Origin: Candidatus Benthicola marisminoris
Lineage (GTDB): Bacteria; Gemmatimonadota; Gemmatimonadetes; Palauibacterales; Palauibacteraceae
Length of the DNA stretch: 50,732 nucleotides
Assembly: GCA_023554335.1 (NCBI GenBank)
Contig: JAMJQR010000205.1
Span: forward strand, 1-50,732
Reading direction: 5' to 3'
Both the position numbers and the translations under genes were made by a program. Position 1 is the stretch's first letter. Every line of letters starts with the position of its first letter. Positions 28,821-37,852 of the stretch are shown here, piece by piece. The notes beneath the pieces were generated by a model. That model had not been told where the DNA came from and did no database searches. It saw only the letters and a list, made by a program, of their open reading frames with translations.

Positions 28821-29756
28821 ATGCCCGGCCTTTCTCTGAAAGGACGGGTTTCGTTGTTCAGGAAGCTGGTGTGGTTGGGGGTTCTAGCGTTGCTGCCTTC
28901 CGGCCTCAGGGCGGCCCCCCAGGCGGCACAGGTCCGGCTCGTGGACGATGCGGGACGGGAGGTTGTGCTTCCGACGCGACCTACGCGGATCGTGTCTCTC
29001 GTTCCCGTCGCTACCGAGATCATCTTCGAGCTGGGTGAGGGGCGCCGGGTGGTCGGGCGCTCTCGCTTCGACGACTACCCTGCGGAGGTCGTAGCCGTAC
29101 CCGACGTCGGTGATGCCATCCGCCCCTCGGTTGAAGCCGTGCTGATGAGGGATCCGGACCTCGTCATTCTGGTGGGAGGCTCGGACAATGCGCAGGCTGC
29201 CCGTGATTTCGAGCAGGTTGGCGTGCCGTTCGTCGTCTTGCTCTTCAACACGCTCGACCAGCTGCAGGTCAACATGTACCGCCTCGGGTATCTGGTCGGC
29301 CGTGACGAAGAGGCCGCCGGGATGTGGCAGGGGGTGCTGCTGGACCTGGAAGCGGTCGCCGAGTCCGTCCGCGGCCGGCACCGGCCTTCCGTGTACTACG
29401 ACCTCGGGTATCCCCCGGCATTCACGGTCGGCGCCGGCAGCTACCTGGACTCACTGATCAGTCTGGCCGGTGGTCGGAACGTGTTTCACGAACTCGCTCC
29501 GCCGTCTCCGCGGGTCAGCCTGGAGGCGATACTAGCGCGCGATCCCGACGTACTTGTAGAGCCGACCATCGGGACCGATGGCGTGGAGGCCCTCGATCCG
29601 GGCTCCCGGCCGGGATGGGAGAACCTGAGAGCGGTGCGTGAGGGCTCCATCGCCACAGTTCCCTCCGATCTATTGCACCGCCTCGGTCCGAGAATCGGGG
29701 AAGCGGCTCGAGCCCTGGCGTTGGCTCTCCATCCGGAACTGCGGGGGCCGGAGTGA
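28821..29756 (+). CDS. btuF: Cobalamin ABC transporter substrate-binding protein (BtuF-like)
   Basis: A periplasmic binding protein of the BtuF/FecB class. After a signal peptide ('LVWLGVLALLPSGLRA') it has 'REVVLPTRPTRIVSLVPVATEI', 'VVGRSRFDDYP', 'DVGDAIRPSVEAVL', 'DPDLVIL' and 'GGRNVFHEL', all typical of B12 and siderophore receptors. Riboswitch control makes B12 the ligand with good confidence. The start is uncertain. The ATG at 28821 has GGTGA at 28809-28813 and gives 311 residues. A TTG at 28854, with AAAGGA 9 bases upstream, gives 300 residues and a more compact signal peptide. The gene overlaps btuC by GTGA. Confidence 0.9.
   Translation: MPGLSLKGRVSLFRKLVWLGVLALLPSGLRAAPQAAQVRLVDDAGREVVLPTRPTRIVSLVPVATEIIFELGEGRRVVGRSRFDDYPAEVVAVPDVGDAIRPSVEAVLMRDPDLVILVGGSDNAQAARDFEQVGVPFVVLLFNTLDQLQVNMYRLGYLVGRDEEAAGMWQGVLLDLEAVAESVRGRHRPSVYYDLGYPPAFTVGAGSYLDSLISLAGGRNVFHELAPPSPRVSLEAILARDPDVLVEPTIGTDGVEALDPGSRPGWENLRAVREGSIATVPSDLLHRLGPRIGEAARALALALHPELRGPE
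28824..28848 (+). promoter_or_regulatory. Hairpin in the riboswitch expression platform
   Basis: CCCG-G-CCTTTC (28824-28834) pairs with GAAAGG-A-CGGG (28838-28848) around a TCT loop: 10 base pairs with one G-A mismatch. The 3' arm contains AAAGGA, a good ribosome-binding site 9 bases before a possible TTG start at 28854, and is followed by a loosely T-rich stretch. It could therefore hide the binding site, act as a terminator, or block an ATG start at 28821. Confidence 0.55.
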
Positions 29757-30733
29757 GGAGCGCGACCTGGATCGGTGCCCTGATGGCCCTCGCCGCCAGC
29801 CTGGCCGTGGGGATGCTCCTCGGCCCCGCTGACCTGGGCCTTGGGGAGTGGGCGGCTGCCCTGCGAGGTGAAGCCGCGCCCGCGACGACGATCGCGTGGA
29901 GGGTACGACTTCCGCGTGTAGTCACGGGAGCGCTGACAGGCGGAATGTTGGCTGTCTCGGGTGTGGTCTTCCAGGCACTGCTGCGGAATCCTCTCGCGGA
30001 GCCGTACCTCCTGGGGGTTTCGTCCGGGGCCGCCCTCGGGGCTGTCTGTGCCCTCGCCCTGGGCCTGTCCGGGTCGGCGTACTTCGTTCTTCCCCTGGCG
30101 GCCCTCGCCGGGGCCGTCGTCGCCATCTCCGTGGTCTTCGCGGTGGCTCAGGTCGATCGGCGGATGGACACCCGGGTGCTGTTGCTGGCCGGCGTGGTCG
30201 TGAGTGCGTTCCTAAGTGCCTGCGTTCTCCTTGTGCTCACCTTCGTCCGAGCTGAGACCCTCCGGTCGATCTTCTTCTGGACGATGGGAAGCCTGTCAGG
30301 GGCCTCATGGGGGATGATCCGCGCGATGGCGCTGTACGGTCTTCCTGCCGTCGTTCTCCTATACGGGTTGAGTCGGCATCTCGACGCCCTTGCATTGGGA
30401 GAGGAGACGGCCGCCCACCTCGGGACCGAGACCGAGACCGTCAAGCGGCTCGCCTTCCTCCTGGCGTCGCTTCTGGCCGCCGCGGCGGTCTCGGTCGCCG
30501 GCGTGATCGGCTTCATCGGCCTCGTCGTGCCGCATGCCGTTCGGCTGGTGGGAGTGCGCGACCATCGAGCTCTCACGCCGATCTCCTTCCTGGTAGGCGG
30601 CAGCGCCCTTGTCCTTGCCGATGCCGCAGCGCGTACGGCCGCTGCCCCAATGGAAATCCCGGTTGGCGTCGTCACTGCGTTCCTCGGGGTCCCGCTCTTC
30701 CTCGTTCTGCTTCGCCGGACGGTTCGACCATGA
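29753..30733 (+). CDS. btuC: Cobalamin ABC transporter permease (BtuC-like)
   Basis: The 326-residue membrane protein belongs to the FecCD/BtuC permease family with about ten helices. Family motifs are 'RLPRVVTGALTGGMLAVSGVVFQALLRNPLAEPYLLGVSSGAALG' (about 53-97), 'FWTMGSLSGASW', and near the C-terminus 'GVIGFIGLVVPHAVRLVGVRDHR' and 'PMEIPVGVVTAFLGVPLFLVLL'. It pairs with the BtuF- and BtuD-like proteins encoded on either side. GTG at 29753 overlaps the btuF stop; the end overlaps btuD by ATGA. Confidence 0.95.
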   Translation: MRSATWIGALMALAASLAVGMLLGPADLGLGEWAAALRGEAAPATTIAWRVRLPRVVTGALTGGMLAVSGVVFQALLRNPLAEPYLLGVSSGAALGAVCALALGLSGSAYFVLPLAALAGAVVAISVVFAVAQVDRRMDTRVLLLAGVVVSAFLSACVLLVLTFVRAETLRSIFFWTMGSLSGASWGMIRAMALYGLPAVVLLYGLSRHLDALALGEETAAHLGTETETVKRLAFLLASLLAAAAVSVAGVIGFIGLVVPHAVRLVGVRDHRALTPISFLVGGSALVLADAAARTAAAPMEIPVGVVTAFLGVPLFLVLLRRTVRP

Positions 30734-31527
30734 TGTGCCGGCTGCAGGCCGTCTCCTTCCGCTATCCCGGCGGTGAGAACGACGCTCTCAGCGAGGTGTC
30801 CCTGGAGGTGGACCGCGGGACTCACCTGGCGCTCGTCGGACCCAACGGAGCCGGGAAGAGCACTCTGCTGAGGATTATCACGGGTGTCCTCACAGCCCAG
30901 CGCTGGATCGTCACGGTGCAAGGCCGGGAGGTCAGCCGTTGGAGGCGAAGGGATCTCGCACGCACCGTTGCGGTGGTATCCCAGTCCGGTGAAGTGGATT
31001 CGGACATCCGGGTGCAGGACCTGGTGGGAATGGGCCGCAATCCACATGTGAAGGCCTGGGCTCCGCTGGCGGCGAGGGACCGGAGGATCGTCGAGGAGTG
31101 TCTGGAGGCCGTCGACCTGGCGGCGCTGGTCGATCGTCGAGCCGGCGAGCTGTCCGGAGGCGAGCTCCAGAGGGCTCGTCTGGCACGTGCGCTGGCGCAG
31201 GAGCCGGCTCTCCTGCTCCTGGACGAGCCGACGGCGCACCTGGACCTGGGGCACGAGACGCGCTTCATGGAACTGGTGCGTCAACTGACACAAAAGAAAT
31301 CGCTTACGGTAGTCGGTATTACACATCACTTGAACACCGCGTCACGATACGCGGACCACATGCTCCTGCTCTCGCACGGGAGTGTGGTGGCCAGCGGTCG
31401 CCCGGAGGCAGTTCTCCAACCCGACACTCTCGACCGGGCGTTTGGCTGGCCCGTTCACGTTGCGGACCTTGGGCCGCTCGGTCATCAAGTGATTCCGGCT
31501 CGGCGCGTCGGGGAGGGTCAGCCCTGA
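30730..31527 (+). CDS. btuD: Cobalamin ABC transporter ATPase (BtuD-like)
   Basis: The 265-residue ATPase powers B12 import. It shows Walker A 'GPNGAGKST' (37-45), a Q-loop region 'AVVSQSGEVD', the ABC signature 'LSGGELQRARLARALAQ' (141-157), Walker B 'LLLLDEPTAHLDL', and the switch His in 'VVGITHHLNTASRYADHMLLL'. The C-terminal 'EAVLQPDTLDRAFGWPV' matches iron-chelate/B12 ATPases. The ATG at 30730 overlaps btuC. Confidence 0.94.
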   Translation: MMCRLQAVSFRYPGGENDALSEVSLEVDRGTHLALVGPNGAGKSTLLRIITGVLTAQRWIVTVQGREVSRWRRRDLARTVAVVSQSGEVDSDIRVQDLVGMGRNPHVKAWAPLAARDRRIVEECLEAVDLAALVDRRAGELSGGELQRARLARALAQEPALLLLDEPTAHLDLGHETRFMELVRQLTQKKSLTVVGITHHLNTASRYADHMLLLSHGSVVASGRPEAVLQPDTLDRAFGWPVHVADLGPLGHQVIPARRVGEGQP

Positions 31528-31532
31528 GAGTC

Positions 31533-33671
31533 ATGGAGAGCCTTCCGGCGGTTGGCTTCGGCCGTTGCGGCCACGCTGTAGGAGCGGCGGTCATGATGGC
31601 CGCTGCTGGCCAGCTTTGCGCCGGTCGACTCGCTGCGCAGGAGGCGGTCCTCACCCTCGAGGTGCGCTCTCAGGCTGGCACCTCGCTGTCTGACATTGTC
31701 GTGGTCGCGGAGCCGCTTTCCGCAGATGGGCATCCAACTGGCGAGGGGTGGCAGGTTAGCGCAGAGGAGTCGGTAGCCCGGTTGAGCCTCGATGCCGGGG
31801 GGCGCTACCAGATCCAGACGCGGGCGGCGGGCCACCTGGAGGATGTCCGCGAGTACCTGGCTGCGGGGCCCGATTCCGTGCGAATCGTTCTTCGGGTGAG
31901 CCCGTATGATCTTCCTGCAATCGAGGCGAGGGTCGACCGCCCGGTCGGTCGTCCGATCGACCGAATTCGGTTCCAGGACGCATCGCTTACGTACGCCAAC
32001 GTCGCGGAGTGGTTGGGCGACCTTCCCGGCTTGCAGGTTCGGGGACGCGGGCCGGGCGGACGGCAGGTCCTGTCGGTTCGGGGGAGTCGTCCCCAGGACG
32101 TGCTCGTGCTGCTCGATGGGGTGCCTCTAAACGATCCATTGACCGGGCGCGCCGACCTGTCTGCGCTCCCCACGTCTACGCTGGAGTCTGGCAGTCTCGT
32201 CAGGGGAGCTTCATCGGCGCGATTCGGATCCGGGGCTTCTGCCGGAGTACTCGTTCTCGACTCACGTCGTGCCCGTCGCGGAGAGGTGGCGGGAGGCCTC
32301 AGGATGGGCTCTTTCGGGGTCGTGGGCATGGATCTGCATGCCGGTGCCGGGGGTGGGGAGCGACAGCTGGCTCTGTCGCTCTCGGCGGCGCGGGCGGACA
32401 ACGATTTCCTGTTCACACCCTACGGGGGGACCGGACAGGGGCCTGAGACCCGGCGGAACGCGGACACGAAGAGCTTCCACGGGGCGATTCGCGGAGCGCT
32501 TGGAGCCGTGTACGGCAGCCTCCGGCACGATCGGTCGGAGCGGGGGGTGCCGGGGCGGGCTGGAACGACCCTGTTTGACCGAGCGAGGGCCCTGGACCGT
32601 GCCTGGGTCGGTTCCTTGGGAGTCGAAGGAGGGTTCGGCACCGTCTCGGCGTCCACGTCGACACGGCAGCTCGGTTACCGGTCGGGCGAATCGGATCCGA
32701 TGGCATGGAACAACGTCCGGGACCTTCGAGTGGCTGCCGAGACAGGGATTCCCGACATACCGTTGATGCTCACCGGACGGCTGACCGGAGAAATCGTCGA
32801 CGGCGACGAGATCGACGGTACGCCGAGTCGATTTCAGGCTGGCGCCGCGGCTGCGGGTTTCGTCGAGATAGGAACTGTCCGCCTTGATCCGGCTCTCGGA
32901 ATCGATGTTGCGGATGGACGTCTTATCGCGAGCCCCGAGCTGGGCGCGACCTTGCGGATCGGGAGGGCGTCCAAGGCGTGGGGACGCGTAGGGAAGGGCT
33001 TCCGTCTGCCGACGTTCGGAGACCTCTACTTCGCGTCGCAATACAGTCTCCGCCCGAATCCAGATCTGGAAGCGGAGCGAGTCACGCTGGACGCCGAGAT
33101 CGGCTATGGCGGTCAGGTCTCGTGGGGGAACCTGAGAATCACCGGCTCCGCGACCGGCTGGTTGAGGCACAGCCGGGATCCGATCATCTGGCTGTCCAGC
33201 TCGACGGCCGTTTGGAGTCCCCAGAACCTGGGAGAACTCAGGGCGTCGGGCGCGGAAGGGGATCTGACGGTAGAAGCTCGCCCCGGCGCACACGGGGGAT
33301 GGCGAGCGCAGCTCGCGGGCTCAATTCAAAAGAGCCGGGTGGGATTCGGTGCGAACCGGAACTCGCTTCCGTACGAACCTGCTGTTGCGGGTCGGCTTAG
33401 CCTTCAGGGCTGGGTCGGAACGGTGGGGGGACGTCTCGACGTGCGCTATACCGGCGCGCGCACCACGAGCATCGCCGCAACCCGTAAGCTGCCTGGATTC
33501 CTGACCCTCGACGTTTCCGCGCGTCACCAACTCGAGGCCGGTCGTCTCGGTCTCGGCCTGCTGATCCGAATGGAGAACGTCACCGACCAGCGCTACCAGC
33601 TGGTCGAGCTATTCCCCGAACCGGGTCGTCGTTTCTCCGTACGGCTCGAACTGAGGAGTGCGAGCACATGA
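31533..33671 (+). CDS. btuB: TonB-dependent outer-membrane receptor, probable cobalamin receptor (BtuB-like)
   Basis: From ATG 31533 the protein is 712 residues. Its parts in order are a signal peptide ending near 'CAGRLAAQE'; a beta-sandwich domain of about 80 residues that resembles carboxypeptidase-regulatory domains; a plug ('DASLTYANVAEWLGDLPGLQVRGRG', 'VLSVRGSRPQDVLVLLDGVPLNDP', 'GSLVRGASSARFGSGASAGVLVL'); and a barrel ending in '...RFSVRLEL' plus a few residues. The barrel keeps the 'GKGFRLPTFGDLYF' and 'NPDLEAERV' motifs of BtuB-like receptors. Its place in the riboswitch operon, straight after btuFCD, makes B12 or another corrinoid the likely ligand. It overlaps the propeller lipoprotein gene by ATGA. 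No strong ribosome-binding site precedes the ATG. Confidence 0.88.
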   Translation: MESLPAVGFGRCGHAVGAAVMMAAAGQLCAGRLAAQEAVLTLEVRSQAGTSLSDIVVVAEPLSADGHPTGEGWQVSAEESVARLSLDAGGRYQIQTRAAGHLEDVREYLAAGPDSVRIVLRVSPYDLPAIEARVDRPVGRPIDRIRFQDASLTYANVAEWLGDLPGLQVRGRGPGGRQVLSVRGSRPQDVLVLLDGVPLNDPLTGRADLSALPTSTLESGSLVRGASSARFGSGASAGVLVLDSRRARRGEVAGGLRMGSFGVVGMDLHAGAGGGERQLALSLSAARADNDFLFTPYGGTGQGPETRRNADTKSFHGAIRGALGAVYGSLRHDRSERGVPGRAGTTLFDRARALDRAWVGSLGVEGGFGTVSASTSTRQLGYRSGESDPMAWNNVRDLRVAAETGIPDIPLMLTGRLTGEIVDGDEIDGTPSRFQAGAAAAGFVEIGTVRLDPALGIDVADGRLIASPELGATLRIGRASKAWGRVGKGFRLPTFGDLYFASQYSLRPNPDLEAERVTLDAEIGYGGQVSWGNLRITGSATGWLRHSRDPIIWLSSSTAVWSPQNLGELRASGAEGDLTVEARPGAHGGWRAQLAGSIQKSRVGFGANRNSLPYEPAVAGRLSLQGWVGTVGGRLDVRYTGARTTSIAATRKLPGFLTLDVSARHQLEAGRLGLGLLIRMENVTDQRYQLVELFPEPGRRFSVRLELRSAST

Positions 33672-34807
33672 TCCCCCGCTTTCCCCGGCTGCCTGGAGCC
33701 GCCGCTCGTGCGTTCTACGCCGTTTCACGAGCTGCGGTCTTGGCAGTCCTGGCAGTTTGCGCGTGCGCCGACTCGGCTACCGAGCCCCCTCCACCGGCGG
33801 CCACCGACCTGTTGGTTCTGAACTCCACGGGTCAGACGCTGGCCGGATTCAGTGTCGGTGAGGGGCTCTCGGAATCGGGGGCCCCGGTGGATCTCGGGGC
33901 CGGATTCGACGGATCTGCGTTCGACGCCTCGAATGCCCATGTCGTGACCACGGTTTCCAGCTTCGGCGGAAGCCGGGTGGTCTTCGTAGACCTGGAGAGC
34001 CGGGACGTGCTGACCAGCTCCTTTCCGGAGCCGGAATCCGATCTCGCCAACCCGTCGGCTGCCTCCTTCGACGGGTCGGGTACCGCGTGGGTTGGGGGAC
34101 GGGGCAGTGACGCGATCTATCGCGTGCGACCGGGCGACCTGCAGGCGGAGAGGATCGCAGGCTCGGTGGGGAGCTTTATCGAGCGCGTAGTCCCGATCGG
34201 AGAGCGTCTGTATGCAGTCGACGCCAACATCGATGACGAGGGCGGAACGTACGCGCCGCTGGGACCGGGCCGGGTCGTAGTCCTCTCGAGGTCGGGGGAA
34301 GAGGAGCGTGTGATAGATCTTCCGCCCGCCGTCTTCAATCCGACCGACGCGGTGGCGGCCGGCGGGCGGCTGATCGTCCTCGCCGCCGGTTCGCTCGATC
34401 CCGAGACGTTCATGCCTGTTGGAGATGGAGCCCTCGTGGTCCTGGACAGCGAAACGGGCGCAACCATCTCGTCCCAGTCCCTCGCGGCGAACGGAGTGGA
34501 GCTGGAGCTGGGTCGTGACGGACTCGTGTACCTGACGACCACTGTCGATTTTTCCGCGCTGAGCGTGTTGGTGTTCGACCCGGCGGCAGGGGCATTCGTG
34601 CGCGGACCCGGTGACCCGGTTCTCGTCCGGGGAGCGGATGGAGCGAGGGTGGATTGCTGGGTGGCCACGGGGCTGGCCGACGGAAGGATCGTCTGTGCGA
34701 CTTTCAGCTTCGCCGAAGCGGGCCGTCTCGTGCTGTTCGGGTCCGACGGGCAGTTCATCGATGAGGTGCCCTCCGGATTCGGGAGTACGGATGTCGTGCT
34801 TCGCTGA
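33668..34807 (+). CDS. Beta-propeller lipoprotein in the cobalamin operon (possible BtuG-like B12-capture protein)
   Basis: The 379-residue product has a signal peptide ending 'LAVLAVCACADS', with Cys31 or Cys33 as the probable lipid anchor. A Pro-rich linker follows ('ATEPPPPAATD'). The rest consists of repeated units of about 45-50 residues with strand patterns such as 'DLLVLNSTGQTLAGFSV', 'RVVFVDLESRDVLTSS', 'GRVVVLSRSGEEERVIDL', 'GALVVLDSETGATISSQSL' and 'RLVLFGSDGQFIDEV', the signature of a YncE-like beta-propeller. It overlaps btuB by ATGA, so synthesis should be coupled to the receptor. In Bacteroides, BtuG is a propeller surface lipoprotein that binds B12 and works with BtuB. An analogous role here is inferred from fold and context and is not demonstrated. 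It is the last gene of the operon. Confidence 0.72.
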   Translation: MIPRFPRLPGAAARAFYAVSRAAVLAVLAVCACADSATEPPPPAATDLLVLNSTGQTLAGFSVGEGLSESGAPVDLGAGFDGSAFDASNAHVVTTVSSFGGSRVVFVDLESRDVLTSSFPEPESDLANPSAASFDGSGTAWVGGRGSDAIYRVRPGDLQAERIAGSVGSFIERVVPIGERLYAVDANIDDEGGTYAPLGPGRVVVLSRSGEEERVIDLPPAVFNPTDAVAAGGRLIVLAAGSLDPETFMPVGDGALVVLDSETGATISSQSLAANGVELELGRDGLVYLTTTVDFSALSVLVFDPAAGAFVRGPGDPVLVRGADGARVDCWVATGLADGRIVCATFSFAEAGRLVLFGSDGQFIDEVPSGFGSTDVVLR

Positions 34808-34833
34808 GCCGGCGCGCAGGCCTCGCAGGCAGT

Positions 34834-34862
34834 TTGCCGCGTCCCGGGCCCGCGGGTAGCTT
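34834..34862 (+). promoter_or_regulatory. Predicted promoter for recO (leaderless)
   Basis: TTGCCG (34834-34839) and TAGCTT (34857-34862) have 17-base spacing. Only five bases separate the -10 box from the GTG at 34868, so transcription would start at or next to the start codon. Confidence 0.6.
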
Positions 34863-34867
34863 GCCGC

Positions 34868-35602
34868 GTGCCGATCGTGACCACACGCAGCGTGGTGCTG
34901 CAGACGCATCCCTACAGTGACACCAGCAAGATCCTCCGCTTGCTGACTCTGGATCACGGCCCCCAGTCGGTCATGGCAAAGGGCGCCATGCGGCCCAGGA
35001 GCCGGCTGTCGGGTGTGCTCGAACCGTTCGCTGATGGGTCGGCCACGTTCTATCTCAAACCGGACCGAGATCTGCACACACTCTCCGATTTCGAGCTCGG
35101 GACCGAGAGACAGGCTCTGGGCCGGGACCTCGGACGGTACGCAGCGGCCAGCGTACTCTGCGAGCTGGTGCTGCGCCTCGCCCCGGCCGAGAAGGACCCC
35201 GTGCTTTTCGACGTGCTCACTCAAGGTCTCGACGCCCTGCTGGCCGCGGACCTGGAACACGTGTCGGGCACTGCGATCGCGGCCATCTGGATGCTCGTGA
35301 ACGTGCTCGGATTCGCACCCGATCTCTCGGGCTGTACTCGCTGCGGGGATCCGATCGAGACCAGGGGAGGGCGTCTTGACGTGCGGGAAGGGGTGCTGGT
35401 CTGCGAGGATTGCTTGCCCGGCGGAACGTCGCTGCCGGCGTCGGAGATCCATGTTCTGCGGCGGCTGACGTCCGGGCACATCGTGGTCAACGACCTCTCG
35501 AGCCGGCAGCTCACCCTGCTCGTCGACTTTATCCGCCACCATGCGGCAGAGGGGAAGATGCTTCGTTCACTCGATTTCTTGCTCGGAGAGGAGCTCCGTT
35601 GA
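34868..35602 (+). CDS. recO: DNA repair protein RecO
   Basis: RecO works with RecR to load RecA on SSB-coated single-stranded DNA. The 244-residue protein has the N-terminal OB-fold start '[27 protein letters not shown]', then a helical domain. The zinc finger 'CTRCG...VCEDC' lies at about 156-182. All four Cys are present. There is no room for a ribosome-binding site before the GTG at 34868 because the predicted promoter abuts it. The stop overlaps the selB TTG start (TTGA), so recO and selB probably form one unit. Confidence 0.93.
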   Translation: MPIVTTRSVVLQTHPYSDTSKILRLLTLDHGPQSVMAKGAMRPRSRLSGVLEPFADGSATFYLKPDRDLHTLSDFELGTERQALGRDLGRYAAASVLCELVLRLAPAEKDPVLFDVLTQGLDALLAADLEHVSGTAIAAIWMLVNVLGFAPDLSGCTRCGDPIETRGGRLDVREGVLVCEDCLPGGTSLPASEIHVLRRLTSGHIVVNDLSSRQLTLLVDFIRHHAAEGKMLRSLDFLLGEELR

Positions 35603-37485
35603 GGTCCGGGGTCGTCTTCGGTACCGCCGGCCATGTGGACCATGGCAAGACGGCGCTGGTCCGGGCGCTGACGGGGGTCGAGACGGATCGGTGGGCCGAG
35701 GAGCGCGAGCGTGGGCTGACGATCGACCTCGGATTCGCGCCGGTCGACACCGGTACGGATGTCGACACGGGAATCGTCGACGTGCCCGGGCATGAGGACT
35801 TTGTCAAGAACATGCTTGCCGGCTCCACCGGGATCGATGTGCTGCTCCTTGTGATCGCGGCGGACGAAGGCCCGATGCCTCAGACTCGGGAGCATCTTCT
35901 GGTCTCACGGCTGCTGGGTATCGACAGCGGATTGGTGATACTCAACAAGGTCGACCGGGTGGATGACGACTGGCTGGACCTCGTCCGGGAGGCGACTCGA
36001 GAGGAGATGGAGCGGACTTTGGGGCACGCAGACTGGCCGGTGTACGCCGTCTCCGCGACCAGCGGCGAAGGGATCCCGGAGCTGCGCCAGGGCCTGGAGG
36101 AAGCTGCCGCGGGGGTCCGAAACCGAGAGGCGAACGACCTGTTTCGGATGCCCGTAGACCGCGCATTCAGCGTCAGTGGGGCGGGCACGGTCGTGACGGG
36201 CACGACCTGGAGCGGCCGTGTGGCCGTCGGCGACCGGGTCGTCCTTCTCCCGGGTGGGCAGGGAACGCGTGTGCGAGGTCTGCAGGTACACGGGGCGCAC
36301 CGCCAGGAAGTAGGACCGGGGAGCCGCTGCGCCGTGGCTCTGGTTGGGGTGGATGCCGGGGACGCGGATCGGGGCAACGTACTGGTGGGTGGCGACGGCT
36401 GGCGGACTTCCTCCCGGCTCGGAGCGTGGGCCGAGATCCCGGGCACGGTCAGGCGCGAGCTGGAGCACGGACAGAGAGTCCGGTTGTTTCTCGGAACCGA
36501 GGAGGTCATGGCCAGAGTCAGGACCCTCGGGCGCGGTCCGCTGCTGCCAGGCCATTCGGGTTGGATCGCTCTGGATTGCGAGCGACCGGTCGTTGCGCGG
36601 GTGCGCGACCGATTCGTGCTCCGCTTTTATTCCCCGGTGACCACGATCGGAGGCGGGGCCGTTGCGGCCCTCGATCCGGCGAGGGGCTGGAGGGAGCAGG
36701 TTGCGAATTGGCATGAGGTGCTCCATGGCCCCGCGCCGGTGGCTCTGGCGGCTGCAGTTCGTGCGGCTGGAGGGATCGGTCTCGCGGACGAAGACCTGCC
36801 CCTCGCAACGGGGCTGCCTTCGGTGATCGTCGACGAGGCATCCCGTGCGGGGGGCGACATCATTCGAATCGGCGAGGTCTGCTATGCCGCGGAACAGCTG
36901 CGAGCGACCAGGTTGGCCGTGCTCTCGTACCTGACCGAAGCGCACGAGCGTCGGAGACGAGCGACGACGGAGCCGCTGGAATCCGTGCGCGCGGGCCTTT
37001 CGGTGCGGTTCTCACCGGCCCTGATTCAGGCGGCGATTCGCGAGCTGGAGGACGAGAGTGAGGTCGAGGTCGTGGGGCCCGGAATCCGTCGGTCGGATCA
37101 TTCCGCGGGGCTAACGGACGATGAGGAACGGGTAATCCGTGACATCGTTCGGACTCTTGCCGAGGCCGGTCTGGCCCCGCCCACACCAGCGGAATTGTCG
37201 AAGGCCGTCGGCGTCGGGCGGGAGGTCCTGAACGACCTCCTCCGGCTGCTGATCGAGCGGGGCGAGTTGCTGCAGATCACTCCGGAGATCTTCCTCACCG
37301 CAGGGGTGGAGGAAGAGGCGCGGCGTGTCATCCGCGAGGTCGCGGCGACCTCGCCGGCTTCTCCCGGGGACTTCCGGAAGCAGCTGAACCTCAGCCGGAA
37401 GTACCTGATTCCGCTTCTCGAGTATATGGATCGGACCGGAGTCACCCGGCGCACGCCGGAAGGACGCCTCGCGACCCGGCGCTGA
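35599..37485 (+). CDS. selB: Selenocysteine-specific translation elongation factor SelB
   Basis: SelB carries selenocysteinyl-tRNA to UGA codons marked by a SECIS hairpin. The 628-residue protein has the GTPase domain with 'GHVDHGKT' (11-18), '[10 protein letters not shown]', 'DVPGHEDF' and 'NKVD'. Two EF-Tu-like barrels with '[13 protein letters not shown]' follow, then the SelB-specific C-terminal winged-helix region ('[27 protein letters not shown]'). That last segment is characteristic of SelB and is absent from EF-Tu. The TTG start at 35599 overlaps the recO TGA and has GGAGAGGAG just upstream. The matching tRNA-Sec lies at 45513-45609. selA and selD are outside the window. Confidence 0.95.
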   Translation: MRSGVVFGTAGHVDHGKTALVRALTGVETDRWAEERERGLTIDLGFAPVDTGTDVDTGIVDVPGHEDFVKNMLAGSTGIDVLLLVIAADEGPMPQTREHLLVSRLLGIDSGLVILNKVDRVDDDWLDLVREATREEMERTLGHADWPVYAVSATSGEGIPELRQGLEEAAAGVRNREANDLFRMPVDRAFSVSGAGTVVTGTTWSGRVAVGDRVVLLPGGQGTRVRGLQVHGAHRQEVGPGSRCAVALVGVDAGDADRGNVLVGGDGWRTSSRLGAWAEIPGTVRRELEHGQRVRLFLGTEEVMARVRTLGRGPLLPGHSGWIALDCERPVVARVRDRFVLRFYSPVTTIGGGAVAALDPARGWREQVANWHEVLHGPAPVALAAAVRAAGGIGLADEDLPLATGLPSVIVDEASRAGGDIIRIGEVCYAAEQLRATRLAVLSYLTEAHERRRRATTEPLESVRAGLSVRFSPALIQAAIRELEDESEVEVVGPGIRRSDHSAGLTDDEERVIRDIVRTLAEAGLAPPTPAELSKAVGVGREVLNDLLRLLIERGELLQITPEIFLTAGVEEEARRVIREVAATSPASPGDFRKQLNLSRKYLIPLLEYMDRTGVTRRTPEGRLATRR

Positions 37486-37493
37486 AGCGGTAT

Positions 37494-37850
37494 TCAGTCC
37501 ACGTAGTAGAGAAACCGGCCGCAGTGAGCGCACACACCGATCGTGTCGTTCCGGCCGGCTTCCGATGACCACGCCGTCGGTGTGGCAACGAAACACCCGT
37601 AGCAGATGCCGCTCAGGACCGGGGCCACGGCTCTCCCCTGGGTCTCGGTCAGCTCGACGTACCGTCGCTGGATAGACCCCTCCAATCGGCCCACCAGTTC
37701 CGAGATCTTCTCGTCGAGAAGCGCCAGAGCTTCCACCGGTCGAAGCTCGAACACCGCCTCCTCCATGTCCCGCAGCGGCTCCTCCTGTAGCGCCCTTCGC
37801 TGGGCCTGCAGGTCCTGAAGCTCAAGGAGCAACTCGAGCTGCGGATGCAT
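37494..37850 (-). CDS. C4-type zinc-ribbon protein (DUF164/CdsZ-like), short
   Basis: The 118-residue protein has an N-terminal helical, coiled-coil-like region ('LELLLELQDLQAQRRALQEE', 'ALALLDEKISELVGRLEG') and a C-terminal zinc ribbon, 'CYGC...CAHCGRFLYY'. Family members are usually about 240 residues with a longer coiled coil, so this is a short version. They are thought to bind nucleic acid or act in the cell envelope, but the role is not established. It lies 2 bases after ptsN on the same strand and meets selB end to end with an 8-base gap. Confidence 0.8.
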   Translation of the reverse strand: MHPQLELLLELQDLQAQRRALQEEPLRDMEEAVFELRPVEALALLDEKISELVGRLEGSIQRRYVELTETQGRAVAPVLSGICYGCFVATPTAWSSEAGRNDTIGVCAHCGRFLYYVD

Positions 37851-37852
37851 GG

